Position numbers and translations under genes: made by a program. 29,236 bases of DNA, from assembly GCA_002369025.1 (NCBI GenBank), contig DFDV01000045.1:1-29236 (forward strand). The letters are read 5' to 3'. Each line of letters begins with the position of its first letter. Position 1 is the first letter of the stretch. Of the stretch, positions 8,147-15,935 are shown piece by piece. Source of the DNA: Treponema sp. UBA3819 (lineage in GTDB: Bacteria; Spirochaetota; Spirochaetia; Treponematales; Treponemataceae). The notes beneath the pieces are model-generated. The model was not told the DNA's origin. It was given only the letters and a program-made list of their open reading frames with translations, and searched no databases.

Positions 8147-8173
8147 AAAAAAATCCCGCAGCTCTCTGCGGGA
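8145..8173 (-). terminator. Intrinsic terminator of the DUF2259 gene
   Basis: On the minus strand TCCCGCAG pairs with CTGCGGGA (arms 8166-8173 and 8154-8161, four-base loop) followed by nine T. It begins seven bases after the stop of the DUF2259 gene. Strong stem and clean T-tract. Confidence 0.9.
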
Positions 8174-8179
8174 CCTTCA

Positions 8180-8878
8180 TTACAGGCGGATTGTCTCAAC
8201 CATGTAGCGGATTGATGTTCCGTTTTTATCTTTTACCTGTTTTTCTATGATGAAAACAAGGTTTCTGCCTGACTTGTCAGAAAAAACCCGGTCGATTTTG
8301 TAGGAAGAAACACCCTTCCGTTTTACCGAAGGATTTCCAACAATGTTCCGGCTGATAAGTTCACCTTTTTCGTTTTTCTTTTCCAGTGTAATGGAGAAAG
8401 AAGAACGGATATTTGTTTCTTTTCCCTCCGTGCAGGAATTCACTTTCAAATGGTAGAAAACGCTCTGCTCGGTAGAAGAACCTTCAAAATCCTTGAAGAC
8501 AATTTCAGTTCCGTCATTTACCCGCTCGTCACGAATGTAAAGCAGATTTTCAGGAAGGGCTGGTTTGCATTCATATTTTCTTACTGCCCAGCCGGCTTTT
8601 TCAAGCAGTTCGTCATAGACAGTCTTGCCGCTTTTTGAAGAAGTTGCCACGGAAGGCTCAGTCTTAAAGACACCGCCAGAAACAAAGTCATTCTTTGCGA
8701 TATCTACCGTATAGATTTCTGCATATCCCTGAAAGTCATTGTCGGTGCGGCCGTATTCGCCAAAAATGTATGTCTTTCCGTCAGAAGAGATCCCCACATC
8801 AACAAAGGCAGCTGCGTCCCCGGCAAAAGTGCACAGCGAAGCTGCAAGAACAATAATTCCGCATAATACCTTTTTCAT
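8180..8878 (-). CDS. DUF2259 family secreted protein
   Basis: 232 residues with a signal peptide (MKKVLCGIIVLAASLCTFAGDAAA). The next segment, 'FVDVGISSDGKTYIFGEYG' followed by 'YAEIYTVDIAKNDFV', is the start of the DUF2259 family of predicted secreted proteins that I associate with spirochaetes; their function is unknown. The remainder is beta-rich with a Lys-rich, Ser-rich middle. It is periplasmic or exported, with no catalytic motif visible. GGAGG lies five bases before the ATG, so unlike several neighbours it has a normal leader. It runs divergently from the membrane-protein gene at 8956 and ends in a strong terminator. Confidence 0.8.
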   Translation of the reverse strand: MKKVLCGIIVLAASLCTFAGDAAAFVDVGISSDGKTYIFGEYGRTDNDFQGYAEIYTVDIAKNDFVSGGVFKTEPSVATSSKSGKTVYDELLEKAGWAVRKYECKPALPENLLYIRDERVNDGTEIVFKDFEGSSTEQSVFYHLKVNSCTEGKETNIRSSFSITLEKKNEKGELISRNIVGNPSVKRKGVSSYKIDRVFSDKSGRNLVFIIEKQVKDKNGTSIRYMVETIRL

Positions 8879-8920
8879 AATGCCTCCACTTTATTATTTT
8901 CGGCTCTTTTTGCATAAGTC

Positions 8921-8949
8921 TTTACATATTTTGCAGTTAAGATTATGAT
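8921..8949 (+). promoter_or_regulatory. Promoter of the 8956 gene, predicted leaderless
   Basis: TTTACA (8921-8926), a 17-base spacer and TATGAT (8944-8949) are followed by TTTACC and the ATG at 8956. There is no Shine-Dalgarno. Confidence 0.65.
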
Positions 8950-8955
8950 TTTACC

Positions 8956-9777
8956 ATGACCTTAAAGACAAGGAACACTCTCACCAGGTATATTTTCATT
9001 TTTTCACTGATTGCCATTGCAGCAAGCGCCGCGTCCTTTATCACGGCAATCGTTACAAAATCTCTGCTTCCACCCGTCAGCCTCAGAACCTTTGATCTTG
9101 CAGACTTTTTACTGACCCGCTACGATTTTATCGCCGTCATCATATCAATTGCCATGCTTTCACTCTATGTGCCTCTCTCTCTTTTTCTTTTGCTCAGAGT
9201 TTTTGAAAACACACAGTCTGTAGAAGTGATTTTTTTCTGCGGCGCCCTCATCGGCTGTCTTTGCGAAACGACCCGCGCCATCATTCCCCTTTTTGGTATC
9301 TGGCAGTCTTACTCTACCCTGCTCTTTTTTCTGAGCAGAATTGTCTTTACCGGAAGAATGATGGTGCCCCTCTTTTTCTTCGCCGCAGCAACTCTCAGCG
9401 ATGCGGAACAGAGGCAAAACGTTGAGCGCAATTTCAGCATCGTACTCGCTCTGGCGGCTGTCATTGCATCTGCCATCCCCATGAATACGGCGCAGACAAC
9501 TACCGCCTGCATGGTCATCGAAGGATTTGCTCCCATGCCCACCATCATACGGATTCTGCTTTTCATCATCGCTGGCGCCGTCTTCTACATCAATGCAAAA
9601 AAACATGACAGCCCGGAACTGAAAAAACTTTCTTTCTACTACATTTTTGTCGTGGCGGGCTATCTCTGCCTTACTATTGCGGACAATTATCTTTTTATGG
9701 GACTGGGAACGATATTTCTCTATGCGGGCACAGCTCAGTTTTTGCGCAACCTGCACCGCTTATACATGTGGAAGTAA
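8956..9777 (+). CDS. Polytopic inner-membrane protein of unknown function
   Basis: 273 residues, mostly hydrophobic. Likely helices are at about 12-35, 57-81, 89-112, 119-146, 159-178, 195-214, 226-243 and 246-265, so seven or eight in all. There is no signal peptide apart from the first helix and no recognisable transporter or enzyme motif. Short basic loops (RQNVERN, KKHDSPELKK) probably face the cytoplasm. The seven-to-eight-helix plan recalls stand-alone sensor modules, but nothing supports a specific family. The start is set by a promoter ending six bases before the ATG. Its last 18 bases overlap the end of the opposite-strand kinase-like gene. Confidence 0.8.
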   Translation: MTLKTRNTLTRYIFIFSLIAIAASAASFITAIVTKSLLPPVSLRTFDLADFLLTRYDFIAVIISIAMLSLYVPLSLFLLLRVFENTQSVEVIFFCGALIGCLCETTRAIIPLFGIWQSYSTLLFFLSRIVFTGRMMVPLFFFAAATLSDAEQRQNVERNFSIVLALAAVIASAIPMNTAQTTTACMVIEGFAPMPTIIRILLFIIAGAVFYINAKKHDSPELKKLSFYYIFVVAGYLCLTIADNYLFMGLGTIFLYAGTAQFLRNLHRLYMWK

Positions 9778-10389
9778 ATACTGGGCCACTCCGCCAAGCA
9801 GAATTGGTATCAGCACATTATCCAGATCTTTGAGGGGAAGGACTTCCACTGCCATACCGCAGAATGCAATTATCAGCGAAAGCAGGCAGTTCTGGCTTAC
9901 CAAAAATGTCGTGCAGAAGATTGCTCCAAAACAGGCGAGACTTCCTGCGGCCGTTTTTCCAAAGGTAAAGGGAATCCTGATTCTTCCAAAAGCCTTTCCC
10001 ACAAGGCTGGCAAGCCCGTCTCCAAAAGCAAGCGCAAGAATACCGACTGCCGCCGCCTTTTCATTCCAAAGCAATGCGGCCGCAATAATGCCGGTAACCA
10101 GGGTAACAGGCCCCAGAACAAATTTATTTTCATCCCGGCGGCGGGCTGCGGCGGCCGTTATGTCAGAAATCAGGGGAACTTCCCTGCCGCTCATGCGCAT
10201 TTTTTCTGCAACGATATAGGCCAGGCCTGTCACTGAAAGGGCTGTAAGTGTAAAAGTGTGAAAAAAATGCAGCATAATGGGAACAAAGGCCGTCCCCATA
10301 TGAATGGTCTTACGGAAGAGTTCCTTCTGCAAGTCGTAGAGATGACGCTTTACATCAATGCCAGCCTGGGCACAAAAAACCTTTATCAT
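9760..10389 (-). CDS. Dolichol/phytol-kinase-like (CTP-dependent) integral membrane protein
   Basis: 209 residues with several hydrophobic helices. Motifs match the SEC59/VTE5/DGK1 family, which is related to phosphatidate cytidylyltransferases: 'ELFRKTIHMG' (23-32) at the N-terminus, 'DENKFVLGPVT' (86-96), 'ALAFGDGLASLVGKAFG' (119-135), 'GKTAAGSLACF' (144-154) and 'EVLPLKDLDNVLIP' (182-195). Characterised members phosphorylate dolichol, phytol or diacylglycerol with CTP at the membrane; in a bacterium the lipid substrate could be an isoprenoid or a diacylglycerol. The start lies seven bases after the stop of the TPR gene, so the two are cotranscribed; AGGA directly abuts the ATG, a poor site that suggests translational coupling. 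Substrate unknown. Confidence 0.8.
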   Translation of the reverse strand: MIKVFCAQAGIDVKRHLYDLQKELFRKTIHMGTAFVPIMLHFFHTFTLTALSVTGLAYIVAEKMRMSGREVPLISDITAAAARRRDENKFVLGPVTLVTGIIAAALLWNEKAAAVGILALAFGDGLASLVGKAFGRIRIPFTFGKTAAGSLACFGAIFCTTFLVSQNCLLSLIIAFCGMAVEVLPLKDLDNVLIPILLGGVAQYLLPHV

Positions 10390-10395
10390 TCCTGT

Positions 10396-13300
10396 TTATT
10401 CCAGTTTAGCCTCACCATCCAGAGTCTTTGGAATGTCCGTATAAATTGCAGGCTCAAAGTCTGAATATGGATGGGTAATGTATTTTGAGTTCTGTGCGGC
10501 AAGGTTTGAACCTTCCAGACGCTTCATCGTTTCCGGATTGCGTGTATAGGCATCCCAGGCACGGATTGAATCAGAAAGACGAACCAGAGCCTCTGCATTC
10601 TTTCCGCTGTCACCTGTCTGACGGGCAAGTCTGTAGAGGGTAACGCCCAGATTATTGTTTGCCTTTACGAACAAATCCAGAAGCGCATTGTCATCATCAT
10701 CAACATGAGGATTAAAAATCACGCGGCGGGCACGGTCATTGTTGAGGCGGGTAATCAAATCTGAATAGTAGCCCTGAGCCGCAAAATTATCTCCGCGCAG
10801 GGAAAGAGTATTTCCCAGAGAAAGCAGCAAGCTTGGGTCAGCACCCTTTGTCTCTGCAGTCTTGATGAACGAACCTAATGCCTTTTCATAATTCTTTTTA
10901 TTGTAATGAATTGCACCGATGCGATAATTAAGGGAGGGTGTATCATTTTTCATGCCAAGGGCCGTCTGGTAATTTGAGAGAGCCGCATCCATGTCGCCTG
11001 TGATAAAGTAATCCAGGTCTCCCATATCTGCATAGAGTTTTCCGGTGTTTTCGTCACCTTCAAGGCCAGTCTTTTCGTGCTCTTCTGTATACACATCAAT
11101 GCCCTTTGTGTAGGATTCCTGAGCCTTGATGTATTCACGGTCACGGGCAAAGAGTTCGCCAAGCACGCGGTTTCCGTTAATCTCACGGTAGGTGTTTTTG
11201 CGCGTACGGACAGGAGCCTTTTCAAACAAATCTAGGGCAATGCTCATTTCGCGGCGGGCTGAAGCATCGTTGTTGTTCTTGAGGAAGTAGCGGGACAAAT
11301 TGTAGCGGGCCACAGGGTTTACCGGGTTGAGTTTTACGGCAGTTTCCAGCATATCCAGAACATCTTCTATAGAGGAACGCAGGGATTCTTCTGTCTTGCT
11401 CAGGTTGCCGTACAGTTTGTCCAGCAGATAGCCGCTCAGTTCAGTCCAGTCATCCGCACCAAGAGATTTTTTGTTGCTGTAGAAACGGTTTTTGAGACTG
11501 AGAACATTGGGCAGATTGTCAGTGCGGATAAAATACCTCATCATGCGGGACATATAGAGGTCAGTAGGACCATAAAGCTGAATGAGGTTAGAATATTCCT
11601 GACGGGCAAGCTCATATTTTTCCGGATCGACTTCCGCCCACTCAAGGAAGATGTCGCCCAAAAGCAGGATACCTGCGCTGTCATTTATGTAGTGATCAAG
11701 CACGGAACGGCGGACAATTTCTTCCGCACGGGCATAATTTGCCCTTTCATAAAGTTCCATCCGGGCATATTCAAGACCAGCCTGCTTGTCATAATTGAAG
11801 AGACCAAGAATATTGCGGTACATCTGGGCAGCGCGTTCAAACTGCTTGTGCTCGCGGTATCCCTTTGCATAGCGGAAGAACCATTTTTTTACCGGCCGAT
11901 AGCTTACTGCCTGCTGGAAGAGTTCTTCTGACTGAGGATACTCGTTGTTTTCCAGCATGGTGTAGCCCTGATTGTAAAGTCTGCTTGCCATGACCGGCTG
12001 ATAGATAAAGCGCTTACCCGTCTGGAACATGAAAAAGCCCAGGATTGCAAGCACTACGCCCGCCACTGCCATAGGAAGAATGCGGTTTTTCAGCTGATAC
12101 TGGAAAGACTGCTTATAGGCTTCGTATTCAGCAACAGAACGGCGCTCAAAATCACGCGGAACATCAATTGAAATATCCAGCAGTTTTTCCAGATGACCTG
12201 CCAGCTGTCTTGCAGAAGCTTTTTTAAGGACTTTTTCAACAACTTCAAAAATAACATCGTCCTTAAATTCATCTTTTACGATAAAGTCTTCTACTGCAAT
12301 GCGCAGGTTCAGAGGATAGCCTGCAAGATTTTTCTTGAATTTTTCGTATTCTTCTTCAGTAAGAGTGTTTGGCGGACGGTCTGCCTTTGCCTTTGAAAAA
12401 TCAGGAGAATCAACACGGAAGCCGCCTTTTTTATCATCAGGAGCAGTATCTGTATCAGAAAAGCCCGGAATTTCAAAATCATCCGTCAGTTCAAAGTCGT
12501 CGCCTGCATTTTCTCCGGTAACGGGGAAATCATTGTCAAAGGGAAGAACCGGGCTTGCATCTCCACTGCCGGCTTCCGATGAAAAGTCCAGGCCATCCAT
12601 TTCCGACGTGTCGAACATATCGCCGGGAACTGACATGGAAGCGTCGGGAGTTTCATCTGACGCAGAGTCCATACCCGCAGGAAAATCCAGACCGGATGTA
12701 TCAAACATGCTGGCAAAATCATCAGAAGCAGGGGCACTGCCTGTATCGGGCTGGGCGGCATCAAGACCTTCTGTTGGAAAATCTACAGTAGGATCGGTCG
12801 CAGGAGCCGCCGGGCTTTCTCCTGCAGTGCTTCCAAAATCATCGAGCGGAGGCAGAGAATCCATGGAAAAATCATCCATAGAGAAATCTGCGGCAGGAGC
12901 CGATGCGTCTGCGGCGGGAGAAGCACCCCCCTCTGCCCCTTCTGCCTCAACTGCGGGCAGTTCCCCGGACACATCTCCGGCACTTTCTGAGCCCATGTCA
13001 ATTTCATCGCCAGAAAAACCAAAGTCATCGGGCAGGGAGAATGCGCTTGCATCAAAATCTCCGGCAGGGGCACTTTCTGTCGTATCTGCGGAGGCTGCAG
13101 GCTCACTTATTTCTGCAAAATCTGCATCAGCGGAAGGTTCTGCTGTATCTGAAAGGACTGCGCTTTCTGCAGGTTCACTTATATCTGTATTATCTGCAAA
13201 ATCTGAAGCCGCAGAAGGCTCACCTGCTTGTTCAAAATCTCCTGTATCTGAAAAATCAGGCACTCCGCCTGCATCTGCGCTATCAAGTGAGAAATCTGTC

Positions 13301-14307
13301 GTATCTGCGGAATCAGCCGTAACTTCTGCTGAGTCCGCTTCACTGCTTTCTTGTTCTCCCTCATTTGACTGGCCTTCACCTGCAGCGTCTGATGTCTTAA
13401 AGAGGGCGTCCAGAGAAGCCTGATCCAGGGCAACGGGATTTTCTTCGTCTTCCTCAGGCAGGAGTTCATCCATTGTAGGAATGCCCTCAGGAACTTCAAG
13501 ATTTTCATCTGCGCCAAAGTCCGAAGGCAGTGACATATCATCGGGAATATCAAGGGAATCGGGACTTACGTCAGCTTCTTCCTCTCCCCCCAGTCCTTCC
13601 GCAGAGGCTTCGGCATCGGGCGGTGTTATAAGACTGCTCAAGTCACCAAAATCATCCAGATTATCCATGCTGCCGGCTGATGACGCATCAGAAAGGTCCG
13701 GCACATCAGGCACAGCATTTGCACCCGCATCTGTAGAAAAATCAGTGAGACCCGGAATTGAAGTATCAGCAGAAAAATCAGGCACATCAGGAATAGCAGC
13801 AGCACCAGCGTCAGAAGAAAAATCTGGTACATCCGGTACTGCATTTGCGCCGGTGTCAGCAGAGTCCGGCACAGCAGGCGCACTTTGTGAAGCAGGAGCT
13901 ACAGGCTCATCAAGGAAATCTGAGAGGTCCGGCATTTCCACGTCGTCAGCAGAAGAAGCGCCACCGGCGGGAGTGCCAAGAATTGAAGCAAGTTCCGGGG
14001 GAATCTCAATATTTTCAGAAGAAGCAGCTGGTGCCGGATCTCCGCCTAAGCCGGGAATGCCAAGACTTGCAAGGTCAATGTCCTCTGTGTTTGACATGTC
14101 CACGCCGGGAGCCGCAAGAGCATTATCTTCCTCTTTTGCATTGGGATCGGGCATGCCGAGCATAAAGTCATTTGAATCATTTACATCCGGCACATCGGGA
14201 ACGGGCAAAAAGACAGGCTTCTCCCCCCTCATTCTCCGGATCTGCACTTCATCGCCGAGATTCTTTATATCTTCGCTGAATTGTCGTAACTGACTAAGCC
14301 CTGGCAT
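10396..14307 (-). CDS. Very large acidic TPR membrane protein
   Basis: 1303 residues in three parts. Residues 1 to about 640 are low-complexity, dominated by Asp, Glu, Ala, Ser, Pro and Gly, with recurrent 'VPDVPDF' and 'ADxAE' units (repeat core near residues 155-212). A folded charged segment (about 645-735, 'LTEEEYEKFKKNLAGYPLNLRIAVEDF') leads to one membrane helix (about 742-760, 'LPMAVAGVVLAILGFFMF'). Residues about 770-1270 are tandem TPR-like helices ('GYTMLENNEYPQSEELFQQA', 'GAIHYNKKNYEKALGSF'). With no signal peptide, the acidic part is probably cytoplasmic and the TPRs periplasmic, which suggests a scaffold. The promoter (TTGTAT-17-TAAAAT) ends eight bases before the ATG, so the leader is at most a few bases. 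It sits divergently from the glycogen-binding-like gene and just before the kinase-like gene. No function is known to me. Confidence 0.85.
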   Translation of the reverse strand: MPGLSQLRQFSEDIKNLGDEVQIRRMRGEKPVFLPVPDVPDVNDSNDFMLGMPDPNAKEEDNALAAPGVDMSNTEDIDLASLGIPGLGGDPAPAASSENIEIPPELASILGTPAGGASSADDVEMPDLSDFLDEPVAPASQSAPAVPDSADTGANAVPDVPDFSSDAGAAAIPDVPDFSADTSIPGLTDFSTDAGANAVPDVPDLSDASSAGSMDNLDDFGDLSSLITPPDAEASAEGLGGEEEADVSPDSLDIPDDMSLPSDFGADENLEVPEGIPTMDELLPEEDEENPVALDQASLDALFKTSDAAGEGQSNEGEQESSEADSAEVTADSADTTDFSLDSADAGGVPDFSDTGDFEQAGEPSAASDFADNTDISEPAESAVLSDTAEPSADADFAEISEPAASADTTESAPAGDFDASAFSLPDDFGFSGDEIDMGSESAGDVSGELPAVEAEGAEGGASPAADASAPAADFSMDDFSMDSLPPLDDFGSTAGESPAAPATDPTVDFPTEGLDAAQPDTGSAPASDDFASMFDTSGLDFPAGMDSASDETPDASMSVPGDMFDTSEMDGLDFSSEAGSGDASPVLPFDNDFPVTGENAGDDFELTDDFEIPGFSDTDTAPDDKKGGFRVDSPDFSKAKADRPPNTLTEEEYEKFKKNLAGYPLNLRIAVEDFIVKDEFKDDVIFEVVEKVLKKASARQLAGHLEKLLDISIDVPRDFERRSVAEYEAYKQSFQYQLKNRILPMAVAGVVLAILGFFMFQTGKRFIYQPVMASRLYNQGYTMLENNEYPQSEELFQQAVSYRPVKKWFFRYAKGYREHKQFERAAQMYRNILGLFNYDKQAGLEYARMELYERANYARAEEIVRRSVLDHYINDSAGILLLGDIFLEWAEVDPEKYELARQEYSNLIQLYGPTDLYMSRMMRYFIRTDNLPNVLSLKNRFYSNKKSLGADDWTELSGYLLDKLYGNLSKTEESLRSSIEDVLDMLETAVKLNPVNPVARYNLSRYFLKNNNDASARREMSIALDLFEKAPVRTRKNTYREINGNRVLGELFARDREYIKAQESYTKGIDVYTEEHEKTGLEGDENTGKLYADMGDLDYFITGDMDAALSNYQTALGMKNDTPSLNYRIGAIHYNKKNYEKALGSFIKTAETKGADPSLLLSLGNTLSLRGDNFAAQGYYSDLITRLNNDRARRVIFNPHVDDDDNALLDLFVKANNNLGVTLYRLARQTGDSGKNAEALVRLSDSIRAWDAYTRNPETMKRLEGSNLAAQNSKYITHPYSDFEPAIYTDIPKTLDGEAKLE
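13680..13860 (-). repeat. Degenerate tandem repeat coding VPDVPDFS-type units
   Basis: Within the TPR gene, about four imperfect units encode variants of 'A-VPDVPDFS-DAGA'. The units differ enough at the DNA level that they look like an old expansion rather than a freshly slipping array. Length could vary between strains. Confidence 0.6.
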
Positions 14308-14315
14308 CGCCTTTC

Positions 14316-14344
14316 ATTTTACTCCACATTAAAAGTTGATACAA
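14316..14344 (-). promoter_or_regulatory. Promoter of the TPR gene
   Basis: On the minus strand TTGTAT (14344-14339), a 17-base spacer and TAAAAT (14321-14316) end eight bases before the ATG at 14307. The leader would be one or two bases, so the transcript is near-leaderless. Confidence 0.55.
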
Positions 14345-14441
14345 GTGCAAAAAGATTTCCACCCATTCATTTCAATTTCGGAAAAAAATCAGGTGGGCTT
14401 TAGAATAGAATTTTTCTCTTTATCTTACCCTGTCTTATTCC

Positions 14442-14449
14442 GATAATCT
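14442..14449 (+). promoter_or_regulatory. Probable -10 of the 14457 gene
   Basis: GATAAT (14442-14447) or TAATCT (14444-14449) lies nine or seven bases before the ATG at 14457. There is no Shine-Dalgarno; the -35 is weak. Another near-leaderless arrangement. Confidence 0.35.
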
Positions 14450-14456
14450 GCATAGT

Positions 14457-15173
14457 ATGAAACGATTTTTTCTTGCACTTTTGACTTTTCTCATTGCATT
14501 CGCTGCCTTTGCAAAAGAAGCGGCGCCGGAACCCGATTTATTCGAGTTCAACAATCTTGTCTCAAAAATGCAGGGCGTTCGTGCCCCCTATGTGGAGGGA
14601 AATTACCTTGTCTTTACCGCTCCCCACACATCCCGCTATGTAGGCATTGCCTTCGATTTTGAAGGCTACCGGGAGATTCACCCCTACAAGCTGCACAATT
14701 CCTATGACTTTGAAGGCGAACTTACCGACTCATGGTTCTTTTATGTTCTGGAAAAGCCAAAGGGACTGGAATCTCTTTCATACCGCATCGTTATCGACGG
14801 ACTCTGGACAACGGACCCCACAAACAACAACAAACTTTACGACACAAACTCAAATCTCTGGGTTTCCCATGTAAATCTTCCCCGTGTTGAAGTCAAAAAT
14901 ACGGATATAATTCCGGAAGGCTGCACCCGCTTTGTCTGTTTTGCACCCAGCGGAAAAAAAATCCGTATCGGAGGCACCTTTACCAACTGGGACTCATGGA
15001 TTTACGAAATGGTAGAAGTTCAGCGGGGAAAGTATCAGCTTGACATTCCCCTGCCCGCCGGCGTCTACTACTACAACTATTATTCAGGAATCACCAGTTT
15101 TATTGACGAAACCAATCCTTCCAAAGGCTACACCGAAGACGGCCGGATTGCATCCCGCATTGAGGTAAGATAG
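14457..15173 (+). CDS. Secreted protein with two glycogen-binding-like (CBM48/E-set) domains
   Basis: 238 residues with a signal peptide (residues 1-19, cut after AFA). Residues about 48-125 contain 'NYLVFTAP' and 'YRIVIDGLWTTDP', and residues about 155-236 contain 'IRIGGTFTNWDSWIYEM', 'GKYQLDIPLPAGVYYYNYY' and 'DETNP'. Both match the CBM48/AMPK-beta glycogen-binding pattern, in which a beta-sandwich ends in Y-F-x-V-D-G-x-W-x-x-D-P. No catalytic domain follows, so it is a binding or accessory protein in the periplasm or at the surface rather than an amylase. CBM48-like folds also occur in proteins that do not bind sugar, so the ligand is uncertain. It is divergent from the TPR gene, and the GC-rich repeat begins shortly after its stop. 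Confidence 0.75.
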   Translation: MKRFFLALLTFLIAFAAFAKEAAPEPDLFEFNNLVSKMQGVRAPYVEGNYLVFTAPHTSRYVGIAFDFEGYREIHPYKLHNSYDFEGELTDSWFFYVLEKPKGLESLSYRIVIDGLWTTDPTNNNKLYDTNSNLWVSHVNLPRVEVKNTDIIPEGCTRFVCFAPSGKKIRIGGTFTNWDSWIYEMVEVQRGKYQLDIPLPAGVYYYNYYSGITSFIDETNPSKGYTEDGRIASRIEVR

Positions 15174-15184
15174 GGGCACTTCCC

Positions 15185-15310
15185 CACTGACGTGGGGTCG
15201 CTATGTCCGCCCTTCCGCTTTCGCTCCATACGACAACCCCCGGTTGCTTACGTACGGCTACGCCGCCCCTCCCAGCGCTACCGCATCGCGCCCGCATAGC
15301 ACAAAAGAAA
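15185..15310. repeat. GC-rich dispersed intergenic repeat, copy 1
   Basis: A non-coding, hairpin-rich stretch starting near a CCCCAC/GTGGGG hairpin (15184-15199) and ending in GCATAGCACAAAAG. It resembles the segment at about 28970-29080 (shared 'GGTYGCTTACGKAC', 'GCATCGC' and 'CATAGCAYAAAA' stretches). Composition differs from the A/T-rich DNA that follows. Confidence 0.5.
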
Positions 15311-15323
15311 CAGAGCGGAAAAC

Positions 15324-15351
15324 TTGACAACAGTAAAAAACTTTTTAAAAT
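15324..15351 (+). promoter_or_regulatory. Promoter of the decayed toxin-antitoxin operon
   Basis: A perfect -35 TTGACA (15324-15329), a 16-base spacer and TAAAAT (15346-15351). The expected transcript start (about 15358) falls at the left edge of the inverted repeat. Confidence 0.7.
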
Positions 15352-15356
15352 TTTAC

Positions 15357-15393
15357 TAAACCTAGGTAATAATTATAAAATTACCTAGGTTTA
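15357..15393 (+). promoter_or_regulatory. Operator-like inverted repeat over the transcript start
   Basis: TAAACCTAGGTAAT (15357-15370) and ATTACCTAGGTTTA (15380-15393) are perfect 14-base inverted arms separated by nine A/T bases. Each arm also contains the palindrome CCTAGG. The position, just after the -10 and before the antitoxin start, fits autorepression by the antitoxin, as known for AbiE systems. Confidence 0.7.
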
Positions 15394-15401
15394 CCAAAAA
15401 C

Positions 15402-15792
15402 ATGCTTTTAACATATCAGGATTGTAAAAAAAATACGGGTCTCAATATGGAATCACAAAGGCGATAAACGACGCTGAAATTTTCAAATTGGAAAAAGGCA
15501 TATATTCAACAGTTCCTCATGAACCGGAAATAGCCGTCATTTCTGTAAAATATCCAGATGCCGTATTCACACTTAACAGTGCTTTTTATTATCACAATCT
15601 TACCGAAAAGAGAGAATGCTTTTAGAGCTAATCAGAAATAAAAACAGTTTTCCATTTGATTATTACAAAGAAATTCTTAACAACTACAGACAAATCATTC
15701 ATACTTTAAATATTCAGGATATCCAGGCCTATGCAGAAGAACTTCCAAAAAACAAGATGATAATGGAAACGCTCAGACTGGAGGTCTTTTAA
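15402..15792 (+). pseudogene. Remnant of an AbiEi-family antitoxin gene
   Basis: Three frames together encode pieces of one protein. The start at 15402 reads MLLTYQDCKK, then a run of eight A (15426-15433) throws it out of frame to a stop at 15465. Continuing in the frame nine A would give, residues YGSQYGITKAINDAEIFKLEK and a segment ending 'YPDAVFTLNSAFYYHNLT' (to about 15603) match the winged-helix N-terminus of AbiEi-type antitoxins. The stop is at 15623. A third frame from 15616 encodes 58 residues with 'ERMLLELIRNKNSFPFDYYKE' and 'MIMETLRLEVF', typical of the C-terminus. The middle of the protein is missing. AbiEi both neutralises the AbiEii nucleotidyltransferase toxin and represses its own promoter. 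It is broken here by one homopolymer frameshift and an internal deletion. Family assignment is from memory of the sequence pattern. Confidence 0.7.
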
Positions 15793-15872
15793 TGATAAAC
15801 ATCGAAAAACTTGTAGAAGATGAAATTATCAATTTTCTTGAAACAATCGCAGGGGAATACGATTCCCTGTAA
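15792..15872 (+). pseudogene. Truncated start of the partner (AbiEii-like) toxin gene
   Basis: The antitoxin stop and this ATG overlap (TAATG), the coupling typical of toxin-antitoxin pairs. Only 26 residues remain (MINIEKLVEDEIINFLE...) before a stop at 15870. The start resembles the beginning of AbiEii-type nucleotidyltransferases, but a piece this short cannot prove it; the position in the operon is the main evidence. With the toxin gone, loss of the antitoxin would be harmless. Confidence 0.5.
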
Positions 15873-15914
15873 CATCATAGCCGAACGCTGGCAGTCTCAT
15901 CAATTTACGGAATA

Positions 15915-15935
15915 AGCAGTTCTGCTCTTTTTTTT
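15915..15935 (+). terminator. Weak terminator-like site after the toxin remnant
   Basis: AGCA-GTTC-TGCT (15915-15926) followed by C and eight T (15928-15935). The stem is short, so the call rests on the T-run and its position between converging genes. Confidence 0.3.

Noticed and set aside
9647..10219. 190-codon plus-strand frame opposite the kinase-like gene
   Set aside because: Antisense shadow; the minus-strand product carries clear family motifs.
12335..14293. Long plus-strand open frames (362 and 270 codons) opposite the TPR gene
   Set aside because: They are mirror frames of the Asp/Ala/Ser-rich repeat region; the products are Ser/Ala/Pro-rich, have no start signals and lack any domain.
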